A DNA stretch of 64,000 bases, taken from NCBI GenBank assembly GCA_029532415.1, contig JAQOTA010000050.1, positions 6,200,001 to 6,264,000 on the forward strand. The letters are read 5' to 3'. Each line of letters begins with the position of its first letter. Positions within the stretch are counted from its first letter, which is position 1. Below are positions 57,065 to 64,000 of this stretch, one piece after another. Below the pieces are notes generated by a model, which saw only the letters and a program-made list of their open reading frames with translations, made no database searches and had not been told where the DNA came from. The translations under genes and the position numbers were made by a program. This DNA comes from Marasmius tenuissimus. Taxonomy: Eukaryota > Basidiomycota > Agaricomycetes > Agaricales > Marasmiaceae.

Positions 57065-57918
57065 ATGCCTACCTCCAATCCTGGCCTCAGCCTCTCACAC
57101 TCTACATCGCCTTTACCCAGAAATCAAAATCTTCAGGACAAGTCTGTTGAGGGTGAAGAGACGCGTACGCGGAGCAGACTGGAACGATCCAACGGCAGGT
57201 ACTGGAGATGGGACTCTTCAACGTCAAAGATGGTATTCACAAGGGTGAGTAGAAGCGATGAAACTGTAACGAGGGATATGAAGGTACGCCAATATCATAG
57301 CTAACCATTTCTTAGTCGCTCACCTCGCGTTTGTAGACCACAGCAGACACTCAAATCACTTTTCAAGTACCAGAAATACCAGAAGAACAACCCATTGAGC
57401 AGCAAGACTTTCATCTAGAAATGCCACCCACGCCGTACCTCCAGTACACCCCACTCTTCCCAGCCTCAAACTCAACGTCTCTCTCTGATATGCCCACTCC
57501 CGATGGAACCTTCTCAGATTCCTATTCGTTCTTCCCTACATCTTCCTCCAATTCTATCTATCACTCGAACAGCAGCTCAATCACCGGACCTCTCACGCCA
57601 ACAGGCATCGGGCTACGCCTGTCTGGTCTGACACGCAAAGACGGAACCCCTCTAGACAGCTTTGGACTCGCCGGATTCTCTTCCTCCCCATGGCGAGCCT
57701 CCCCCCAAGCAGAATCAGAGAGTATCCCCTCTCAGAAGTTCCTCAACGAGATCCTCTACACTTTCACTCAAGAACGCGACACCTCCCGAGATCCTGTACG
57801 AAGAAAAGTCGCTCTTACGCGGAATTTGTCAGCACCTACGGTTTCAAGTTCGTGCAAGCAGCTTCAGCGTTCGCGCTCGCGATCGGATTCTGGCTCGAGC
57901 CTACCTATATGGCGGTAG
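57065..57918 (+). CDS. Ser/Thr/Pro-rich protein of unknown function, 3' end uncertain
   Basis: The first exon starts MPTSNPGLSLSHSTSPLPRN and contains RSRLERSNGRYWRWDSSTSK, then MVFTR before a GTGAGT donor (about 57244). The next exon begins after TTTGTAG with TTADTQITFQVPEIPEEQPI and runs through EMPPTPYLQYTPLFPASNST, PTPTGIGLRLSGL and SQKFLNEILYTFTQERDTSR. The end is unclear. The open frame stops at 57918 after a basic Ser/Arg tail. The neighbouring frame, open to 57989, has YAEFVSTYGFKFVQAASAFA, LAIGFWLEPTYMAVVIVEDP, which looks like a real membrane-spanning end. A 1-nt frame error or an unusual intron near 57780-57830 would join them. No family was recognised. Confidence 0.55.
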
Positions 57919-58373
57919 TAATAGTTGAAGACCCGGGAATGTTATCAGACGCTCGAAGGGAATTGGGACGATATGTTAGCTATATATAGAATTCGGACGA
58001 CCTCTCGATTCCCAGAATCAATGAGGCTTGGGCTCAATCAGCGAAGCGTTTGTGGGTCATGCCATGTATTAAATCCTTCCTCCCGATATGATTAAGCCTG
58101 TATGAATCTCCTGTGTAGAAACGAGTACCCTGTCAAGCACTGTATTTCATGATCTCTCTACAGCCTACACAACTCTCTGTTCAAGCCATATGGTCACTCT
58201 CAACTGATTTTCCGCCGCATTTGAATGTACCTATTCAACTCCGACATTCTGCTGGTAGCCGGTGAAGCTTTGCGTTCGGGAAGGTCTATATGCCGATCCC
58301 CCTTCGTCAAACCTATAAAAGCCTCGATGCGAGTCAGAAATTCCCAGGCTCGCACAGAAAAAAGAAAACAAAC
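57919..58373. other. Intergenic region
   Basis: The first 70 bases may still be coding for the previous gene (see that entry). The rest has no recognised gene. CCTATAAAAG at about 58311, some 60 bp before the next ATG, is a good TATA-like element. Confidence 0.5.
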
Positions 58374-58896
58374 ATGCTTCGATCTCTCACCCAGATCCTC
58401 ATCACCACTTCCACACTAGGCCTCACAGCCGCTGCCCCGTCTCAAAGCAGCAGCCCAACAGTTGGAGAACGCACGTCCTGCGCCCTAATCGTCGTTCCAT
58501 CGGGCCCTCTTCCAGTCAGTAGCTTCAGTTTTGACATAGAGGTCAATTACGGTAAGCATCTCCCCTTCACCGGAGCTTTCAAAACTCAGAAGACCGTACA
58601 TAGCTTTCACACAACAACTCATCCGTGACAGTCCTGACCAGGAAGTTCAGGTGAGTTTGTACACTGCGAATGACCTACTACCTACAATTATTATCTAGGC
58701 TTCCTTCTACGACCCTTTCCCCGGTTTCCCAAATACCGGTCCTACCTACCTCGTCGGGGGATCCGTCTCAACTAGCAATCGCACAGGAGAGGAGCTTGGG
58801 GATTTGATTGTTGCATGGCGTGGAATAGACGTTCCGGGGGACCTTGTGCCGTTTTGGCACGTTAATGATTCGGGGTGTAGTTTGCCTACTACCTAG
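58374..58896 (+). CDS. Small secreted protein, paralog 1
   Basis: Three exons from ATG 58374. A signal peptide (MLRSLTQILITTSTLGLTAA) leads to SPTVGERTSCALIVVPSGPL and FSFDIEVNY. After an intron ending CATAG comes AFTQQLIRDSPDQEVQ, and after another ending TCTAG, ASFYDPFPGFPNTGPTYLVG, then TGEELGDLIVAWRGIDVPGD and LVPFWHVNDSGCSLPTT, with TAG at 58894-58896. I chose the CATAG acceptor because it alone keeps frame and matches paralog 2. The mature protein is about 115 residues, rich in beta-type sequence with two cysteines. Function unknown; an effector-like or wall-associated role is only a guess. CCTATAAAAG lies about 60 bp upstream. Confidence 0.75.
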
Positions 58897-59304
58897 CGGG
58901 TGATCGTAGACAACGAATGTAAGATTTCTCTTGGGAGGAAAGCCATACGGTACTCAGTTTTTCGTAGTACGATGTATCGCCGACTGACGATTGAAAAAAA
59001 CTTCTTCTTGAATTCTAGATGCATTGACTCGTACGAGTGGAGTGGTAGACAATTATTCTCTTGGCGAGAATGAGCGCCACAGCTACCACCCGACGTGGGT
59101 CCTTGTGGGCCCGTCAAACAACGGCGTTGTGAGCACGGCCATCGGGCCGGCGAGTCTGTATCTGCCCAGGCCTCCGATTCGGAAAGCCAACGATGGTATT
59201 ATTTCAAAAGCACACGGGATTTTTTCGATAAAAAGTCTTCCAGAGTGGCATCCATTGTCTGTCAATAAAGAGAGCAATACATCTGCATTAAAGGTATCCT
59301 TCAA
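58897..59304. other. Convergent region between secreted-protein paralogs
   Basis: A 134-codon ORF on the plus strand starts near 59024 and runs into paralog 2, with no signal or domain. I see no supported gene. Confidence 0.35.
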
Positions 59305-59869
59305 CTATACCAACTCTTCCCCCACCCTCTTCTTCTTCCTCGCAAAATCAGGCCGACTACACGACGAACTATTCACATGCCAAAACGGTACAAGATCCCC
59401 GGGTATATCCTTCCCACGCCACGTATAAACTAAATCTCCCAACGCTTCTCCCGTACGTCCGCTCGTCGAGACTAATCCTCCGATGAGGTACGAGGGTCCG
59501 TTGCCAGGCCATACTTGTTGGAAGGAAGCCTAACACAACACATGAGTCCACAAATAAGAGAGAGAGGGAGAGGGGGAACTCACCTGAACCTCCTGGCCAG
59601 GGCTATCACGAACAAGCTGCTGGGTGAAGGCTACGTAGAGAACGGATCATAAGTTCAACGCTCTAGATCTGACAAAGAGAAACAGAAAAGCAATCACCAT
59701 AGTTGACCTCAATGTCGAGATTAAAACTCGCAGTCGGAAGCGGGGCTGATGGAACTACAATCGCAGTGCACGTAACCCGTTCCCCGACTGTACATTGGAA
59801 CGGGGCAGCAAAAGCGACCAGTGCGACGCCTAGCACGGAGGCAGAGATGAGAGACAGATGGAAGGCCAT
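59305..59869 (-). CDS. Small secreted protein, paralog 2
   Basis: Same three-exon plan as paralog 1, on the opposite strand, tail to tail. Signal peptide MAFHLSLISASVLGVALVAF (start 59869), then CTVGERVTCTAIVVPSAPLP, FNLDIEVNY, AFTQQLVRDSPGQEVQ, ASFQQVWPGNGPSYLIGG, TGEALGDLVYTWRGKDIPGD and LVPFWHVNSSSCSRPDF. It then has a basic tail (ARKKKRVGEELV) missing from paralog 1, with stop at 59305-59307. The GERxxCxxIVVPS, AFTQQLxRDSPxQEVQ and GDLVPFWHVN blocks are kept in both, so the family is under constraint. Function unknown. Confidence 0.75.
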
Positions 59870-60479
59870 TTTGTGGCCTGGAGCTTTGGTATCTACATTT
59901 TTCGTGCTTTTAAGGTACGCCAGGACGACGCAGAGTATTCCTATATGTATATGCCATCCCGAATGTGAGATATTTACCAGCAAAACCAGCCTAGAAGGTC
60001 AAACAGTATCATTCAAAAGCGGTAGAGAAACTGGCAGCGACCACAAGGCGTAGATTGGTTTTGTATAGAGGCTTGAGTAGAGGGATCACGAATCATCAAA
60101 ACTGCAGTTGATTGACACAATACTCGACTCTGCACTGGTATATACTACTAGTAGTCCACTCGAGCGAAAATTAGTTGGTTGGTGCGTGCATAATACCATA
60201 ATACCATTTAGACTCTATACTCGCCGCACTTCCCGAAATGAGGTGTTTCTCAACAGGAAGTTTTTGAGCCTATTCAGGATGACTTCCTGGTAAGATTGGT
60301 TCTCACCCATAGAAACGAGTATTCAAAGCGGACTAACTGATAGCTTTACCCGCGAGTCGTGATGGACGTAGGACATTATTTCCATACCCAGTTTGCGCGC
60401 GATAACCTGGAACCGACACCTGGTGTTGAATATTGAATGTCAGTGATGTTCGAGAGCACAGATGTATGGCACAAAATAG
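59870..60479. other. Intergenic region
   Basis: No gene was recognised. CTTTTAAGG at about 59909 may belong to the promoter of paralog 2. The inverted duplication begins near 60480. Confidence 0.4.
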
Positions 60480-60955
60480 ACTTACTCTTACCCGGAAGGA
60501 TACGTGGATGCGACGAGAAAAGCTGACGACGAGGACCCGTGTGGTTGTCTGGCCTCACCAATGCAGAGATTACGCTTTGAGATTCCAGGGGTTTCGCAGG
60601 CTAAGATACTTTGGCTGGAACTTTTCCTCCGAGGGGTTCGGTATAGTCCTGCTACGTTGGACGTTCTCGAGTCCTTGGCGCTAGTTGAGAGATCCGATTA
60701 TGAGTTGTACTGAGGCGAGGAAGATAATGTCCGTGAAAACGATTCGAGTGTTGCGCAGGTGTTTGGGTGTTATTGTCCCAGTCTGGAGCTTGTGGTGCTC
60801 GAGGAACAGCTGATGGAGCCGTATGTGATATCGAAGGGGACGAGATGTGATTGTTGCGTGTCGTGGTGACATGGGAGGTGAGAGAGACTGGGATCCTGAT
60901 AGCGCGTCTTTCATCAGGGCTGGACTCGAATGCGGATTTGGTTGAAGCTGTGTCT
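60480..60955 (+). pseudogene. Broken copy of the F-box-like gene 3' end
   Basis: Reads VVVWPHQCRDYALRFQGFRR, LRYFGWNFSSEG as in the gene at 49138-51357, then loses frame. Later pieces match in other frames (SPATLDVLESLALVERSDYE; CPSLEL...). The segment ends where the source gene ends. It lacks a start, has frameshifts, and cannot make the protein. Confidence 0.8.
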
Positions 60956-61314
60956 TAGATGTATCTTCGATAAAATTCTAATTATTCAGCTGGATATATC
61001 TCGCTTGTGCCTGGAGAGCGAGAGGATTGGTTTAGAGCGTACAACGTCGAGGAGGAATATAGTAATTCTGATTCGTTTCTTTTCCCTTCGGGCTATCGAA
61101 TGCTGGCAAAGAGGGCGAGTCGTCCGCGCCAGGTTTCCCAGAAATCCAATAACCACGTTGGTAAATCCGCAATCCCGAAGGTTTCTCCGTTGAAGATGTA
61201 CGTGGTGGTGGTAGCGGAGGAAGAAACACGGAAGGAACTTCCGAGGGTGCATGACCGTAGGAAACGGGTGGGCCGGACCGATAGCTCCTAGCCAGTGGTG
61301 AATTTGCGATTGTT

Positions 61315-61650
61315 GTGCAACTTGTTGTTCTACCACCACTGTCTTGCGTGTGTCGAAAGACTCGAAACCAATTGAAGGTCGCTCCAGAACTTTGCTTGGG
61401 GCTCGACCGCGATTCCCTCTTCTATCGGGCCTTCGCATCTTCATCCATCGAGGTTGGTCATCGCTTAACAGGCAAAGGAACTCGCTTGGGTGGGCCTGGC
61501 GTTCGCAAAGGAGCGCTGCTGGCAGAAAATACAGTATCAGGGCTAGATGAAGCCAAATGGCGTGTCTCGAAGCCGACTTTTCAGGTGAGTCAAATCTCGA
61601 GAAACTCTTTAATTTTGCGTGAAGGGTGTTCTCAAGAATTGGGGTTATGA
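61315..61650 (+). CDS. Duplicated ORF of unknown function (copy 2)
   Basis: Inverted-arm counterpart of 48444-48809. It shares LPPLSCVCRKTR, GTRLGGPGVRKGALLA and EPTFQ/KPTFQ before a GTGAGT. It carries an insertion of about 15 codons (FYRAFASSSIEVGH) relative to copy 1. The downstream exon-like segment has TGA where copy 1 is open. Probably decaying. Confidence 0.3.
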   Translation: MQLVVLPPLSCVCRKTRNQLKVAPELCLGLDRDSLFYRAFASSSIEVGHRLTGKGTRLGGPGVRKGALLAENTVSGLDEAKWRVSKPTFQVSQISRNSLILREGCSQELGL

Positions 61651-62119
61651 AATCAACACCGTTTTTCCGGTAGTCTCTAGCCCATCGAATCACAACTTCG
61701 ATCTCTTGGATAATACTCTGATTTCCAGCTCTTTACCAAATTCAAAGTCCACTCAGTGGTCTGAATAGTGCAATTCGGCCTCACGTAGAAGACGCTTCAA
61801 ACTTATTCCAAAAGATTGCTTGGCGCTATGACTGGTATCATTGGATGGACGCCATACGAAATGGGCGATTGCTGTTCCATCCAGTTCTGCTCGACGCCAC
61901 ATATTAGCTCTCCGGACAGTAAAGACCGATATGATGTCGAACAGTAAAGACCGGTGTTGGTGTGAAAGCTCTCGGCGGGTGTCCAAGCGTGTCAAAAGGC
62001 TCCAACAATCTTTCTTTCAAACAGACATCCGGTTCGTTTACCACACATCCGATTCGGAGTGAGCTCATGGTACGCTTCGTTCGGACTCTTGTCGTGCTTG
62101 TATCAGGAAACATTGATCA

Positions 62120-62431
62120 TTGACAGTCGTAGCCTGTCACCTTTACACGGCCATGAAACCGAAATCAGGTGAAAGAAGCTTCGATCCCATAATGAATTCA
62201 CACATTTACGTTGTCCCGAATACGGTGGCTCGTGAATCGTGTGCTGGACTCGTATTTTCAGGACTCAGAGTGGGACTTCTGGTCCTATCTCCCGATCTCT
62301 TACCAGCATGGTTTTCTCGAGAATCAAAGAGTGGCGTTGAATTTCGGATGCAAGGCGAATGGACCATCTATCCCGTCGAGGCTACCAAAATGATGAATGA
62401 TTGCCCGAGATTTCTGCGAGAGAAGGAGTGA
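62120..62431 (+). CDS. Conserved short ORF upstream of fungalysin C
   Basis: Counterpart of 47686-47988, open for 103 codons. It keeps SGLRVGLLVLSPD, SREXKSGVEFRMQGEW (X is the position that differs) and FLREKE, with substitutions spread along its length. It ends about 105 bp before the fungalysin start. Coding status is uncertain, for the reasons given for copy B. Confidence 0.35.
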   Translation: MTVVACHLYTAMKPKSGERSFDPIMNSHIYVVPNTVARESCAGLVFSGLRVGLLVLSPDLLPAWFSRESKSGVEFRMQGEWTIYPVEATKMMNDCPRFLREKE

Positions 62432-62536
62432 AAAGCTTGGTTAAAAGGCAAGTAGATTCTACCCAGAGATCCTCAGGACTTCATTGCCCTAACTGCCTTC
62501 TCGTCTTCTCCGCTTGACATCCACAGAGCTTCAAGA

Positions 62537-64000
62537 ATGATCGCGTTCAACAAGTTCTTCTCCGCTGTTTTCCTCGCTGTCCTGTGCGCAACGTACGGCA
62601 ATGCTGCACCTTCTCCCACCGGCTCCAAGCACTCTACTCACCGTGTAAGGAGCCTCGATAACGGGCTGACGGTGGAGTTGTTCCACCCTAGCTCTAGCTA
62701 CCAAGTTCGTGTAGAACCACTGATTTCATTTGACTCAAAGCTCACGAGTTACACCAGACTTTTGGGCAGGGCCTCGACCTTCCATCCTCACTTATTGGCC
62801 TCGACAACGCGGACCAGACTGTCTCCTTCGTCTCATCGCAGCTGCAGATGGATTCCAAGAACATTGCTTTCAAGTCCGGTTACACATCCAATGATGGCGT
62901 AACGTTCGGATACGCCAAGCAATCCCATGTACGTCCTCGTTTTCTCAACCCTTACTTTGCCTTTTGGAGTTGACTTTCGGCGTCGAAATCAGAATGGGAT
63001 CTCTTTCATTAACGCCGTGGCAAATGTTGCCTTCAAGGACAACAAGGTTGTCGCCTTTGGCTCATCGTTTGTTCCCATAAGTATGTCAGCGCTGTGTCCA
63101 GCGGAGTTTCCCCGGGGGCTGATTCCTTCGCCCTTGAATTCTCAGACAAGATCGCGGATTCTAATCCCACCGTCGATGTCAACACTGTCATACCGAAGGT
63201 CGAGGAAGTGCTTCAGGGAAAGAAGAACGAGATCGAGCCCAGTCTCGAGTACCTCGTGCAAGAAGATGGGTCTGTCGCCCTCGTACACGTCTTCCAAGTT
63301 CAAGACGAGATGAACAGCTGGTATGAGGCTTACGCCGATGCCCACACCGGTGAACTCGTCTCAGTTACAGACTTTGTTGCCAAAGCTTCGGTGAGTACAT
63401 TATGGGCTTTTCATCCACAGGCACAGAATTTACCCAGCCCCAACCATCACGAACAGTACCGGGCTCTTCCAGCCTGGAAGCAGGACATAAGGGAAGGACT
63501 CCAGTACCTCTTAAACCCCGAAGATGAAGAAGTTTCCCCCAAGGGATGGCTTTCTGGGAATAGGACCGAGTATGGCATCCCCCTTGATCCTTCGATATTC
63601 CTTTCTGATTGTTCTATTACAGAGGTAACAATGTCGTCTCCTTCAAAGGCAACCAAGACGCCACTTCCGTCGCGAATCGCCGACAACTAGGACTCGTCTT
63701 CGACTACACCTACGATCCTGCGAAGGCACCTACCGAAGGCGACAACCTGGATGCTGCTCGCGTAAACGCCTTTTACATTGCCAATACTTATCATGACGTT
63801 TTGTATCGCTATGGGTTTACCGAGGAAGCGTTTAACTACCAGACCGACAGCTTTGGAAAGGGTAAGGGTGGAGACCCGGTCCTCTTGAGTGTCCAAGATG
63901 CCTCCGGCACGAACGACGCTAAATTTTTCCACACTCCCGAGTATGTCATCCTCTGTCATTTTGAAGCTTCACTGAGAATCATCTCCTTCTGCAGTGGGCA
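62537..64000 (+). CDS. Fungalysin-type metallopeptidase C (M36), cut by window end
   Basis: Third copy, on the plus strand. It starts at 62537 (MIAFNKFFSAVFLAVLCATY), with exon 1 ending at 62704 and an intron at 62705-62757. Then come TFGQGLDLPSSLIGLDNADQ, SKNIAFKSGYTSNDGVTFGY, the propeptide blocks seen in B, and SFGKGKGGDPVLLSVQDAS near the right edge. The zinc site lies beyond 64000. No stop or frameshift was seen within the part present. From about 62880 on it is almost identical to B, including introns; exon 1 differs at about five of the 48 residues compared. It is probably a functional secreted protease gene if the unseen part is intact. Confidence 0.85.

Larger units (their letters stand above)
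60480..64000 (+). repeat. Arm 2 of the 3.5-kb inverted duplication
   Basis: Inverted partner of 46120-49593. At its outer end, CTTACTCTTACCC is shared, then about 45 bp not found in arm 1, then homology resumes at CGTGTGGTTGTCTGGCC. From about 62880 to the window end the two arms are nearly identical. Upstream of that they differ at several percent or more of positions. The arm continues past the window. Confidence 0.88.

Noticed and set aside
1..64000. CRISPR arrays, rRNA genes, bacterial operons
   Set aside because: No regularly spaced repeats or rRNA-like segments were seen; split genes and short introns show a eukaryotic nuclear genome.

Overview
The window is nuclear DNA of a basidiomycete fungus, most likely an Agaricomycete. 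Genes are split by many short introns (about 50-70 nt, GT...AG, with CTAAC/CTGAC-like branch sites). Gene density is high and both strands are used. The gene families point the same way: a Plavaka-type transposase, a Git3-like GPCR, fungalysin metalloproteases and an alpha-L-rhamnosidase. Exon joins below were worked out by hand from frame and splice signals, so internal boundaries are predictions.

Layout. (1) 0.1-5.1 kb: an intron-bearing tRNA-Glu, a small secreted protein with an apparent frameshift, and a secreted GH78-type alpha-L-rhamnosidase. (2) 5.65-15.98 kb: a probable 10.3-kb DNA transposon. It is bounded by 29-nt inverted ends (28/29 match) and carries an AACGGGTT-like motif repeated inside both ends in opposite orientations. 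It holds a decayed Plavaka-type transposase and two leftward genes (a DUF6698-like protein and a KOW-like protein). A 311-bp foldback element with 60-bp perfect arms lies between the transposase and the KOW gene. (3) 17.7-38.9 kb: a gene-dense core with a GPCR, the CPSF160/CFT1 polyadenylation factor, a long disordered protein, a RecQ helicase, three tandem nucleotidyltransferase-fold genes (one dead), a cupin protein, a Costars (ABRACL) protein and a dienelactone hydrolase. (4) 38.9-51.4 kb: two tandem fungalysin (M36) genes on duplicated units of about 4.4 kb, a TA-flanked MITE in one promoter, and a multi-exon F-box-like gene. (5) 51.8-60 kb: SEC31 (COPII coat), a gene of unknown function, and a tail-to-tail pair of paralogous small secreted proteins. 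(6) 60.5-64 kb: an inverted copy of the second fungalysin and its flank, cut by the window end.

How the genes relate. Housekeeping genes (CFT1, SEC31, RecQ, Costars) alternate with secretion-related and fast-evolving genes (rhamnosidase, fungalysins, small secreted proteins, NTases, F-box). The second half is shaped by duplication: tandem for fungalysins A and B, then inverted for B and C with about 10.9 kb between arms. B and C are almost identical over the middle of the gene but clearly diverged in exon 1, which suggests recent gene conversion. The points most worth a second look are the large Plavaka element with passenger genes, the B/C mosaic, the MITE whose empty site survives in its paralogs, and a 5-nt microexon in the fungalysins.
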